Positions 17,036-24,754 are shown, counted from the first letter of the stretch. The stretch: DNA of 44,810 nucleotides from Betaproteobacteria bacterium (GCA_903970165.1 CAJCHZ010000076.1:1-44810); one strand, 5' to 3'. Notes: generated by a model not told the origin, from the letters alone. Program-made: numbers and translations.

Positions 17036-17389
17036 CTAGTTGCTCGACCCCGTGAATTCAAATTCCACGACCTGCGTCGTCTCTTCCGCCGCGGGGACGA
17101 ACTTCCATTCCTTAACGGCATCCTGGCAGGCTTGTACGAGCAGGGGATGCCCGCCAATCACACGGGTGCTCTTAACGCGGCCATCCGGCGTGATGACCAC
17201 CTCGATCTTCACCTTGCCGAGAACATTCATGCGCTTTGCAAGTTCCGGATAGGCTGGAGCGACCTTCGTCTTGACCTTGCGCTTGCCTTCGTCCGTGGTC
17301 CCCGATTGTGCAAAGACGGCCGTTCCCATAGAGAGCCCCACGGCTCCGGCGGCCATGACAAGCATTAATTTTCGCCACTCAGCTTTCAT
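17036..17389 (-). CDS. Secreted TonB C-terminal-domain protein
   Basis: The 117-residue protein begins with a Sec signal peptide (MKAEWRK, hydrophobic core, cleavage near VFA-Q) followed by a single TonB C-terminal domain (APAYPELAKRMNVLGKVKI, ITPDGRVKSTRVIGG, AVKEWKFVPA). It lacks the N-terminal anchor and long Pro-rich spacer of true TonB energy transducers, so it is probably a free periplasmic domain protein. The start at 17389 is chosen because the signal peptide begins there; further upstream sequence is the promoter region. It is the first gene of the transcription unit leading to the MCP and che genes. That placement is unusual and suggests a sensory or envelope-coupling role (inference). 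Confidence 0.8.
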   Translation of the reverse strand: MKAEWRKLMLVMAAGAVGLSMGTAVFAQSGTTDEGKRKVKTKVAPAYPELAKRMNVLGKVKIEVVITPDGRVKSTRVIGGHPLLVQACQDAVKEWKFVPAAEETTQVVEFEFTGSSN

Positions 17390-17436
17390 TGAAATACCAC
17401 CCCTCGTCAGAATGGAAAGACCCCGCAGAGAGGAAG

Positions 17437-17451
17437 GCACGTCGGGTGCCA
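17437..17451 (-). promoter_or_regulatory. Candidate sigma-54 promoter of chemosensory operon 1
   Basis: The minus strand reads TGGCACCCGACGTGC, with a perfect -24 box (TGGCAC) and -12 GTGC (TTGC in the consensus). GG and GC are separated by the required 10 nt. Transcription would begin about 37 nt before the TonB-domain start codon (17389). TCTCA/TGAGA palindromes lie about 160 bp upstream. The call is inferred from pattern and context. Confidence 0.5.
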
Positions 17452-17567
17452 TGGTTGATAAGTGTTTAGGCAGGACGGCGGGATCGCGCTGTACCGTGGC
17501 AAGTGACTGAGAATGAAGAAGTAACGAGATTCCTGGAAAAAACTCGTGAAGCTGCGAAAGGAACGCG

Positions 17568-17616
17568 GCGTCTCAGAGAACCCGAAGTCTTTTGAGGTGA
17601 GGTCTCATGCTGAGAC
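17568..17616. promoter_or_regulatory. TGAGACGC-type palindromic sites (putative enhancer)
   Basis: GCGTCTCA lies at 17568-17575 and the palindrome GTCTCA-TGC-TGAGAC at 17602-17616 in the divergent region between the TonB-domain gene and the kinase gene. A further TGAGACGC is at 17735-17742. The spacing from the -24/-12 element suits an upstream activator site for an NtrC-family protein, whose gene is next door. No footprint or motif database was available. Confidence 0.45.
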
Positions 17617-17682
17617 GTGAACCGCTCCAGGGCGCGCTTCGCGACCGTAGACGATTCGGCAACGCGGGTGTGAACGCCGATT

Positions 17683-17702
17683 GACTCAGAATGAGATGAG
17701 TC
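17683..17702. repeat. Inverted repeat GACTCA/TGAGTC upstream of the kinase gene
   Basis: GACTCA (17683-17688) and TGAGTC (17697-17702) form a perfect 6-bp inverted repeat with an 8-nt spacer, just before the kinase gene. The surrounding TGACTCAGAATGA (17682-17694) is a near copy of TGACTGAGAATGA at 17504-17516, so the same 13-mer occurs twice in the divergent promoter region. This could be a regulator site for either direction. Confidence 0.4.
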
Positions 17703-17762
17703 GGTAGGGTGGTGGAGAACGGCAGAAGTCAATTTGAGACGCGAGTCTACCCTCAACCCGCG

Positions 17763-20117
17763 ATGCGAAAAACGGAACCTATACGGACTCGGCGTTTAAC
17801 CCCTCGGTTAAATAAGACGGATACCGTGCTTCCTGCCTCGAAACAAGCCGAAGAATTGATGGAATTGGCAGTAGACGCTGCCCAATCAAGACAACTTCCC
17901 GAGTTTTTGGAACGGTTCGCAGAACGCGCGGCGCGGATGCTTGAGGCGACCTGGGGCGGCGTGGCTGTATTCCGCGGGCGAGAGACGGACCTATATCAGG
18001 CGCGCGAGAACGAAAAAACCATAAGCCCCTCGACAAGAAGTTGGATCGTTGCGTTTTCCCGTGAGCAGCGCGCTGGCGCCGCTGCGTGCACGCTTCCCGT
18101 TGCCGAAGAACAGATCTCAAATACGAATGCTACGGCATTGTGCGGAATCTTCATGCCGATTGGCGCCAGCGACGGAGAACGGCTCGGCGCGCTGTGCCTG
18201 CTGCGGCATCGAAAAAGCCTGAATGCCGGCGAAAAGAAACTGCTGCACGCTCTGGCCAGCCATGCGGCGCTTTCGCTAGAGAATCTGCGCAGATTCTCGC
18301 AATTGGAGAAATCCAAGCGGCAATGGGTCGAAGATATTGACGCGATTAGCGACTACATCGTCGTACACGATCGGGCGTGGAAGATTGTGCGCACCAACCG
18401 GTCGCTGGCGTCGCATCTTGGCGTGCCACCGGTTGCGCTGGTAGGCGAGGCCATGAGCGGGCTGCGGCAAATTGCGGAAACGGGAAGCGATCTTCCCTGC
18501 CCTTTTTGCCGGGATACCGAGCGGCCTCACGAAGAGTATGTTGCGGCTTCGGCAGAGCGGATTTTTCTGGTTTCGACGTCGCGGGCGCCGGGCGTCGTGG
18601 AAAACGATACGCGCACGATTCACGTGCTGAAGGACATTACGGACCGGCGCGAAGCCGAGCGGCGCTATCGCGAGCTGTTTGACAGCATTCAGGAAGGGCT
18701 GTTTTTCGCTACTCCCGATGGCAGATTTCTGGACGTCAATGATGCGATGGTTCGCATGCTGGGATACGGCTCGCGCGAGGAAATGCTGCGCTCGGATGTA
18801 AGTCCGCACCTCTATCCGGCACCGGCTGCACGAGAGCGATTCTTGCAAACGTTGGCGGAACGCGGCGTTCTGCGAAATTATGAGGAAACTTTGCGGCGCA
18901 AGGACGGCGCACTCCTCCACACGCTGCAGAACATCACGGCCGTTCGTGATGCGCAGGGGCGCATCGCACAAATTCGAGGTCTGATGCTCGATGTGACGGA
19001 GCAGAAGTCGTTTCAGTCCCAATTGCAGCGCGAGCGCGACTTCAACCAAAAAATTCTGAATACGACCCAGAGCATGATCCTGGTATTGGATACGGCCGGG
19101 CTGATCAGCTACGCGAATCGGCGTTGTTACGAAGCCGGCTACCGCGAGAATGAGTTGATCGGACATCGCCTCGTGGACTGGGTGGAAACCTCTCATCGCA
19201 AGGATTTCGATGCGGCTTTGGAGACGACTGCCAACGGACAGCAGGTCGAGAACCTGGAGTTGCAGGTGCGGCGCAGCGACGAATCCATGGGCCACTTTTC
19301 CGTCAGCTTGAGCCCGATGCGCGATGAGCAAAGCGCGGTAAACAGCGTGGTGGTGGTCATGACGGACATCACGGATGCGGTACTGTTGCAGGCAAAACTG
19401 GCGCACTCGGAAAGAATGGCTACGATTGGACGATTGGTCTCCGGCGTGGCGCACGAGGTAAACAATCCCCTTGCGGCCATCCTCGGCTTCACGGACTTGC
19501 TGCTGGAAAACCCCGAAGTGCCCGTTTCCGCGCGAGACGATTTGCAGATTATTTTGCAGGAGACGCAAAGGACGAAAGATATCGTTCAGGATTTGCTGAG
19601 CTTTGCGCGGCAACGGCCCGTGCAGCGCGAGCCTGTTCAGGTAAACAACGTCCTGAAGCAAACCATTAAGCTGCGCAGCTACGATTTCGCAAGCCACGGC
19701 GTGGAAGTAACCGAAGAGTTCGACGAAAAGCTGGCGCCGGCACTGGGCGATGCACAACAGCTCCAGCAAGTTTTCCTGAACATCCTCAACAACGCCTATG
19801 ACGCAGTACAGGAAAACGGGCGGCGCGGCCACATTGCGATACGTACAGAACGTGACGGCAACAGCGTTCGGGTGGTGGTCTCGGATAACGGGACGGGCAT
19901 CGCGGACCCGGAGCACATCTTCGACCCGTTCTACACCACGAAGCAGCCGGGTAAAGGCACGGGGCTTGGTCTCAGTATTTGCTACGGCATCGTGCGGGCG
20001 CATGGCGGCGAGATTCAGTGCTGGAATAATGCAGAAGGAAGTGGAAGCACCTTTGTCGTGCGCATTCCGATTGCCACCGAGCCAGCTGTGATGGCCGCGA
20101 AAGAGGCGGGACGATGA
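17763..20117 (+). CDS. Soluble GAF-PAS multi-domain sensor histidine kinase
   Basis: From the ATG at 17763 the protein is 784 residues with no membrane segment. It has a GAF-like domain (about 45-190), PAS domains near 205-305, 310-430 and 435-545, HisKA with the H box GVAHEVNNPLAAILGF, and HATPase (NNAYDAV, SDNGTGIADP, GKGTGLGLSIC). The first PAS contains LPCPFCRD, a possible metal or redox Cys pair. It should autophosphorylate and feed the next two genes. A GTG at 17709 could add 18 residues, but an operator-like TGAGACGC lies in that stretch; neither start has a clear ribosome binding site. The end overlaps the receiver gene by 4 nt. Confidence 0.9.
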   Translation: MRKTEPIRTRRLTPRLNKTDTVLPASKQAEELMELAVDAAQSRQLPEFLERFAERAARMLEATWGGVAVFRGRETDLYQARENEKTISPSTRSWIVAFSREQRAGAAACTLPVAEEQISNTNATALCGIFMPIGASDGERLGALCLLRHRKSLNAGEKKLLHALASHAALSLENLRRFSQLEKSKRQWVEDIDAISDYIVVHDRAWKIVRTNRSLASHLGVPPVALVGEAMSGLRQIAETGSDLPCPFCRDTERPHEEYVAASAERIFLVSTSRAPGVVENDTRTIHVLKDITDRREAERRYRELFDSIQEGLFFATPDGRFLDVNDAMVRMLGYGSREEMLRSDVSPHLYPAPAARERFLQTLAERGVLRNYEETLRRKDGALLHTLQNITAVRDAQGRIAQIRGLMLDVTEQKSFQSQLQRERDFNQKILNTTQSMILVLDTAGLISYANRRCYEAGYRENELIGHRLVDWVETSHRKDFDAALETTANGQQVENLELQVRRSDESMGHFSVSLSPMRDEQSAVNSVVVVMTDITDAVLLQAKLAHSERMATIGRLVSGVAHEVNNPLAAILGFTDLLLENPEVPVSARDDLQIILQETQRTKDIVQDLLSFARQRPVQREPVQVNNVLKQTIKLRSYDFASHGVEVTEEFDEKLAPALGDAQQLQQVFLNILNNAYDAVQENGRRGHIAIRTERDGNSVRVVVSDNGTGIADPEHIFDPFYTTKQPGKGTGLGLSICYGIVRAHGGEIQCWNNAEGSGSTFVVRIPIATEPAVMAAKEAGR

Positions 20118-20512
20118 CCCAGCAGGCCGCCGCACGACAAATTGCCCCGATTCTGCTCATTGAAGATGAGCCGTCCGTGATCGCTTTTCTAAAGGCGGCG
20201 CTCGAGCGGAAAGGATATTCCGTGGTGAACGCGTCTTCCGGTGCGGAAGGACTGGGGCATCTCGCAAAGGGGCACTATGCCGGAGTCATCTCCGATATCC
20301 GCATGCCGGGAGCCGTGAACGGCGCGGAAGTGCATGATTGGATCCAAAGGAATCGCCCGGAACTGAGATCAAAAATCATTCTCATCAGCGGGGATACGGC
20401 AAACAGCGAGACGCAGGCCCTGCTCGCACGCAGCGGGACGCCCTGCATCGAAAAGCCATTTCGTGCGCAACAACTCATATCCATTGTGGAGAAGACCTTC
20501 GGGAAACCATGA
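20114..20512 (+). CDS. Single-domain response regulator
   Basis: A 132-residue stand-alone receiver: acidic pair in LLIEDEPSV, phosphoacceptor D61 in VISDIRMPG, Ser in LISGDTA and Lys in IEKPFRA. It is sandwiched between the kinase and the NtrC-family gene with ATGA overlaps on both sides, so all three are made together. A free receiver in this position can act as a phosphate sink or an extra relay step between kinase and activator (inference). No output domain is present. Confidence 0.9.
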   Translation: MTQQAAARQIAPILLIEDEPSVIAFLKAALERKGYSVVNASSGAEGLGHLAKGHYAGVISDIRMPGAVNGAEVHDWIQRNRPELRSKIILISGDTANSETQALLARSGTPCIEKPFRAQQLISIVEKTFGKP

Positions 20513-21936
20513 GCGACGATTTAAGAGTTCGATTGCTGGTCGTAGATGACGAGCAGAGCATCCGCAAGCTGTGTATGACCATCGGCAGTACGCTGGGATA
20601 TTCCTGCACGGAAGCGGAAAGCGCCGAAGCCGCTCTGGCGAAATTGGATGCCGACATTCCTGACCTCATCCTGACGGACCTGAAGCTCCCGACGCTTTCG
20701 GGTGTGGAACTGTTGAAGCAGGCCAAGACGCTGCTTCCCCGCACCGAAATCGCCATTATGACGGGACACGGCTCGATCGAATCCGCGGTCGATGCCATGA
20801 AATTGGGCGCCTACGACTACATCGAGAAGCCATTTCGCGTTGAGAAGATGCGTCTGCTGCTCCAGCGCATGGCGGAAAAAGTAAAACTGGTCACCGAAAA
20901 CGAGTTTTTGCGGGAACGTGTGAGCACCGAAGAAAATCTGGACGGAATCATCGGGACATCGGCGAACATTCAGGACGTGCTGCGGATGGTTTCGCGGCTG
21001 AAAGACACACGCACGCCTGTGCTCATTTCCGGCGAAAGCGGCACGGGCAAAGAGCTCGTGGCGCGCGCGATTCACTTCCGCGGCGCGCTTGCGCAGACTC
21101 CATTTGTCGCGGTGGATTGCGGCTCTTTGGTTCCTACCCTCATGGAAAGCGAACTTTTCGGCTACGAAAAAGGGGCCTTCACAGGCGCAATCAAAACCAA
21201 AGCAGGCCTGTTCCAGGCAGCCAACGGCGGAACGATTTTTCTGGATGAAATCGGGGAACTTCCTCTCGAAATGCAGGCCAAACTACTGCGCGTGCTGCAA
21301 GAAAAGGAAGTCCGTCCGGTTGGAAGCAACGAAAAGGTGAATGTGGACGTGCGTGTAATCGCCGCGACGAACCGCGACCTCGAAGCAGCCTATCGGGCCG
21401 GCACATTCCGCAAGGATTTATATTTCCGCCTTAACGTCGTCACCGTACATCTGCCCGCACTGCGTGATCGCCGCTCGGACATACCCATGCTCGTTCACCA
21501 CTTCCTTGATCGCTACGCGCCCGACACACGTCTGCAAGTCACCTCAGCGGCCATGAAAAGCCTTTTCAATTACGAGTGGCCGGGCAATATTCGCGAACTC
21601 GAAAACTGCATCGCGCGAGCCATTACGCTGGGCGATCGCAAAGTGATTGACGTCGTGGATTTGCCGCCAGCCATTCGCAGCGAGCAAGCGGATTCCGGCA
21701 CGGCAGCAGCGCACGACACGGCTTCGCTTTCGACCACGGCCCTGGCGGAAATGGAGCGTATGACCATCCTGCGCGTCTTCGAGCAGGCGAACGGTGACAA
21801 AGCGCTTGCGGGACGTATGTTGGGCATCAGCCGAGCCACTCTTTATCGCAAACTGAAGCGTTACAACATCTCGCTGCGCTCCGATACCGGCGATGCGGAA
21901 GGCGACGCCGAACAAGCCGCGCACGCGGGAGAATAG
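20509..21936 (+). CDS. NtrC-family sigma-54-dependent response regulator
   Basis: From the ATG at 20509 (ATGA overlap with the receiver gene) the protein is 475 residues: receiver with D57 in ILTDLKLP; sigma-54 AAA+ domain with Walker A GESGTGKE (175-182), the GAFTGA loop (222-227) and Walker B TIFLDEIGE; and a Fis-type HTH at the C-terminus (GRMLGISRATLYRKLKRY). The intact GAFTGA loop means it can contact sigma-54. It should bind enhancer sites and activate -24/-12 promoters when phosphorylated. The surrounding operons carry candidate sites of both kinds. The C-terminal tail after the HTH is acidic and of unknown role. Confidence 0.95.
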   Translation: MSDDLRVRLLVVDDEQSIRKLCMTIGSTLGYSCTEAESAEAALAKLDADIPDLILTDLKLPTLSGVELLKQAKTLLPRTEIAIMTGHGSIESAVDAMKLGAYDYIEKPFRVEKMRLLLQRMAEKVKLVTENEFLRERVSTEENLDGIIGTSANIQDVLRMVSRLKDTRTPVLISGESGTGKELVARAIHFRGALAQTPFVAVDCGSLVPTLMESELFGYEKGAFTGAIKTKAGLFQAANGGTIFLDEIGELPLEMQAKLLRVLQEKEVRPVGSNEKVNVDVRVIAATNRDLEAAYRAGTFRKDLYFRLNVVTVHLPALRDRRSDIPMLVHHFLDRYAPDTRLQVTSAAMKSLFNYEWPGNIRELENCIARAITLGDRKVIDVVDLPPAIRSEQADSGTAAAHDTASLSTTALAEMERMTILRVFEQANGDKALAGRMLGISRATLYRKLKRYNISLRSDTGDAEGDAEQAAHAGE

Positions 21937-22006
21937 CGTCTCAGGCCGGCTGCCGAGACGCGGAAGTGTCCGAGGACTGAGACGCCGGCGTTTCAGCGTG
22001 AGACGC
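21936..22006. promoter_or_regulatory. Cluster of TGAGACGC palindromic sites
   Basis: GCGTCTCA (21936-21943), GAGACGC (21955-21961), TGAGACGC (21978-21985) and TGAGACGC (21999-22006) lie within 71 nt. The segment 21978-21995 is a near-perfect palindrome (TGAGACGCC/GGCGTTTCA, one mismatch), and 21936-21961 could form a hairpin that might also serve as a terminator-like structure after the NtrC gene. The cluster is centred about 100 bp upstream of a -24/-12 candidate, suiting an activator array. Confidence 0.45.
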
Positions 22007-22086
22007 GTGAGCCAGTCGCTACCCATGGGAAAATCCTAAGTCATTCCCTTTCTACGATTTCTGGACTATCCCATTTCCCATTTCTT

Positions 22087-22102
22087 TGGCGTGCAGCGTG
22101 CT
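22087..22102 (+). promoter_or_regulatory. Candidate sigma-54 promoter of the PilZ-like gene group
   Basis: The sequence TGGCGTGCAGCGTGCT has TGGC at -24 and GTGCT at -12 with exact GG-N10-GC spacing. It lies about 90 nt before the GTG start of the PilZ-like gene (22205) and about 95 bp downstream of a cluster of TGAGACGC sites. As in the two other candidates, the -12 reads GTGC instead of TTGC. Confidence 0.4.
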
Positions 22103-22204
22103 TCTCTCTCCGCAGGACGTTGTGTTTGTCTCTGGTACCGTGTGTGTCCGTGCGCAGCACGCCCGTATTCTCGGCGTGACGGCGCTTTGACTTTGAGAGG
22201 TTAC

Positions 22205-22555
22205 GTGAAACGCCCCAATGAAGTGGCAGTTGCCGCTAACGAAGAAGGCTGTGCAGAACGACTGGCCCGCTTCTTTCCGCGTGCCCTGGCCGTCCGGGTT
22301 CCCGTGCAAATAACTTCGCTTCGTGGCGGTGCCACGCGGCTCCGGGAAGCGACCGTCGTGGAGTTTGGCGGCGCGGAACACGCGATCTTTCTCTCGAGCC
22401 TGCCTCTGGAGTTTGATGACAAGGTTCGAATCGAACGTGACCGAAAGGGTGGCGCGGCGGAAGCGACCGTCATCGCCGTGCAGTATCACGAAGGACGTAA
22501 AGCAGTGGCCGTGCGGTTCCTGCAAGGGCCGTGCGCTTGGGTGACACAACCTTGA
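22205..22555 (+). CDS. Divergent PilZ-like domain protein
   Basis: The 116-residue product, from a GTG at 22205 preceded by GAGAGG, resembles a PilZ beta-barrel (FFPRALAVRVPVQITSLRG, FDDKVRIERDRKGG, EGRKAVAVRFLQGP). The D/N-x-S-x-x-G motif is absent (VVEFGGAEHAIFLSS occupies the place) and only a loose basic stretch stands where RxxxR should be. It may be a non-c-di-GMP-binding PilZ homologue acting through protein contacts. The stop overlaps a TTG start of the next gene (TTGA), so it is coupled to the 487-residue protein. Family assignment rests on fold-like pattern only. Confidence 0.6.
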   Translation: MKRPNEVAVAANEEGCAERLARFFPRALAVRVPVQITSLRGGATRLREATVVEFGGAEHAIFLSSLPLEFDDKVRIERDRKGGAAEATVIAVQYHEGRKAVAVRFLQGPCAWVTQP

Positions 22556-24015
22556 ACAAAACAACTACGACGCTGAACATCCCTGCCCCGTCGAAAACCG
22601 CGAATTCGCGTTTGGCGAAGTGGATCGAAGACCGCTCGGTTTTCCCGATTTATCTGGCGCTGGCCAAGCAACTCGAGATTGAAATTCCCTTCCCGCCGGA
22701 AAAAAGGAATCTTCCGGAAAAGCCGGACCTGGAACTCTTCGACGAAGTGGAATCCTGGCTCGACGAAATGGACCAGCGAGTCGTGGTGCACGAGTTGCGC
22801 CATCTTCTGCAGACAACCACCCTAAATGCCAACGAAAACAGTCTTTGCTCGCTCATCCATCGCCATCTTCAAAAGTCTTCGAAGACGAACATGGATCGCG
22901 ACAAGGTCGATTTCCTTCTGGTTCAGTATTTCGCCCTCTGCGCGCCAGCAAAGATCTATCACAAACAGATCGAACCTTCCGACGTTGCCCAAGTCATGAA
23001 GCCGGTCCTGGGCGACGTAGAGGAAGCAAAGCTGGATTGGTGCGAACCCCTCGAGAAAGTGATCGAAACACTGCGTCCTTTCCGCAGCCTGCGAGACATC
23101 CTCAAAACCAACTTCATTGAGCAGGGCCGCAAGGTCAAAGAGACGGCTGGCGCCATGTTTTACGATCCAGCCGCTTTGCTCGCTTTTGTGCGCTTCAACT
23201 TCCTGCTGCGGCGCACCTTTATCGAACTGATGCATGCCGACCTGATTGCCATTCGCACCGGCCTCGCGCAGTTGGAAGCTGCAGGCGTGCGAATCATCGA
23301 TTGCCATCACTACGGCCTCTCGGCGGGCGAACCACTCGCTAAAATTCGCGATATTGCCGACGAATGGAAGCAGCCGTTCCAAAAGGAATATACCGAACGC
23401 TCCGTCAACCAGACTTTTGAAAAGCTGCTCGGCTTGCGCACCGACGTGGAACGAGCTCTGGCAAAGGTCGGACCGAAAGCGCCGGAAAGTGCGGCTAGCT
23501 CGGCCAAACCTGCTTCCACGCGCGACGCTAAGCCATCTTCCATACCTGCTGTGAGCTCGCAGTCCGCTGAAAAGGCCGCTGCGGGGCAGCCCAATAAATC
23601 TGCCGCACCTCCAACATTTGAATTTGAAACGTGCCTGGAAAAAATTTGGGAGCAGTTAATTGCCACCCCGCCCACGCGCGGCCGGTCCATGACCACAGTG
23701 AGAATCGGCAGCGCACGCATCCTTATGTCGTCGTGGGAAGTGACGGCTTTTGTGAGTGAGGATGGCCCGTCAGCGGAAGATCTTCGCCGCGCGGTCGTCG
23801 CGCGCGCGATGGTCACGGCAGCGATGGAAGCCGCCAAGGAATCGGGGAACGCCACTTTCCTGGAAAAGTCACTTTCCATTGCCCGCATTGAAGTCTCACG
23901 CTTGCAAGAGCGTGTGGACATCGCGAAACAAGCGAAGGACACGGAGGCTGCCGTGAACCTGGGTATCAGCACGAAACGCTTGCTCTCGGCGCTGGACGAG
24001 GCCGAAAAGCTTTAG
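22552..24015 (+). CDS. Uncharacterised helical protein in the chemosensory locus
   Basis: I do not recognise this 487-residue protein. Residues 1-300 are charged and predicted mainly helical, including LFDEVESWLDEMDQRVVVHEL, and a conserved-looking segment with FVRFNFLLRRTFIELMHAD and DCHHYGLSAGEPL. A low-complexity Ala/Ser/Pro/Lys linker spans about 310-360. The C-terminal domain (about 360-487) ends in a helical stretch (VSRLQERVDIAKQAKDTEAA). There is no signal peptide or membrane span. The TTG at 22552 overlaps the PilZ-like stop; a GTG at 22531 is possible. It sits between a PilZ-like gene and a phosphotransfer-like gene, just upstream of chemosensory operon 2, so a cytoplasmic adaptor or scaffold is plausible (inference). 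Confidence 0.75.
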   Translation: MNKTTTTLNIPAPSKTANSRLAKWIEDRSVFPIYLALAKQLEIEIPFPPEKRNLPEKPDLELFDEVESWLDEMDQRVVVHELRHLLQTTTLNANENSLCSLIHRHLQKSSKTNMDRDKVDFLLVQYFALCAPAKIYHKQIEPSDVAQVMKPVLGDVEEAKLDWCEPLEKVIETLRPFRSLRDILKTNFIEQGRKVKETAGAMFYDPAALLAFVRFNFLLRRTFIELMHADLIAIRTGLAQLEAAGVRIIDCHHYGLSAGEPLAKIRDIADEWKQPFQKEYTERSVNQTFEKLLGLRTDVERALAKVGPKAPESAASSAKPASTRDAKPSSIPAVSSQSAEKAAAGQPNKSAAPPTFEFETCLEKIWEQLIATPPTRGRSMTTVRIGSARILMSSWEVTAFVSEDGPSAEDLRRAVVARAMVTAAMEAAKESGNATFLEKSLSIARIEVSRLQERVDIAKQAKDTEAAVNLGISTKRLLSALDEAEKL

Positions 24016-24037
24016 TTGATTTCATTTTTCTGCTTTG

Positions 24038-24754
24038 ATGTGGGGCGAGCGCCCTGGGAGTTGGGCTGCATTGCGAAACGCTAGTGTATTAATTCTGAGC
24101 GATGAAACAGAATTTGCCCGTCTGCTGACCTCCTGCTGGCAAGCAGAGCGTCACGCACCGGGCATTACTGTCCTCAGCAGCGATCTTTGGAAAGACCACG
24201 AAGCCGTACCCCACGATCTTGTGGTCGTTGGTCCGCTTCGCGAAGGAAAACTGCCAGGCGTTTTGCGCTCTCTCGAACCTGCCGCCGCCGTAATTCTTTG
24301 CGTGCCCGCCGATTCGCGCGAGTTGGGTCAACTGCGCTCGCGCTATCCGCGCCTTGTTCATATTCCTCTAAGGGAAGATTGGGCGCAAACCCTGTTGCTG
24401 GTCGCAGGCGAATCCTTGCGGCGCGCGGAAGCCTTGAGGCTTGCCAAACAAGCGGAACGCCGTGCCGCGAAGAACGAACAGCAGGCCACTCTTGGCCGCT
24501 ATATGAACGACATGAAGCACAGCATGAACAATGCTCTGACCTCCATGCTGGGCAACGCCGAACTCCTGCTTTTCGAACCGGGCCAGCTCTCCTCGCAATC
24601 CCTCGCGCAAATTAAGACCATTCACAGCATGGCGCTGCGCATCAACGAAATCATGCAGAGATTCTCATCGCTGGCGAGCGAGATGCGCGAGGCTGAGAAT
24701 GCATCTCAAGCTGAGACGGAAGTCGAACCGGCGTCCCCAGCGCCGCGGCGATGA
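24038..24754 (+). CDS. Pseudo-receiver plus HisKA-like phosphotransfer protein without kinase domain
   Basis: The 238-residue protein starts with a receiver-like fold (ASVLILSDETEFARLL, HDLVVVGPLREG) in which the phosphoacceptor Asp is replaced by Gly. A helix rich in Arg, Ala and Gln follows, then an H-box-like segment NDMKHSMNNALTSMLGNAELLL with candidate His H161 and a second helix (IKTIHSMALRINEIMQRF). This resembles a HisKA dimerisation domain, yet no HATPase domain follows; the tail is acidic and Pro-rich. It could act as a Spo0B-like or HPt-like relay protein. The ATG at 24038 lacks a ribosome binding site; a TTG at 24071 preceded by GGGAG is an alternative start. Confidence 0.7.
   Translation: MWGERPGSWAALRNASVLILSDETEFARLLTSCWQAERHAPGITVLSSDLWKDHEAVPHDLVVVGPLREGKLPGVLRSLEPAAAVILCVPADSRELGQLRSRYPRLVHIPLREDWAQTLLLVAGESLRRAEALRLAKQAERRAAKNEQQATLGRYMNDMKHSMNNALTSMLGNAELLLFEPGQLSSQSLAQIKTIHSMALRINEIMQRFSSLASEMREAENASQAETEVEPASPAPRR
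24694..24716. promoter_or_regulatory. TGAGA/TCTCA palindromic sites upstream of chemosensory operon 2
   Basis: TGAGA (24694-24698), TCTCA (24704-24708) and TGAGA (24712-24716) form overlapping palindromes, TGAGA-N5-TCTCA and TCTCA-AGC-TGAGA. The second matches TCTCA-TGC-TGAGA at 17603-17615. The sites lie within the 3' end of the preceding gene, about 126 bp upstream of a -24/-12 candidate. Confidence 0.45.

Noticed and set aside
18276..20135. 619-codon open frame on the minus strand opposite the sensor kinase
   Set aside because: No recognisable domain; the plus strand encodes intact PAS, HisKA and HATPase motifs.
22424..22434. GGTTCGAATCG, resembling a tRNA T-loop
   Set aside because: It lies within the PilZ-like coding frame, and no acceptor or anticodon stems surround it.
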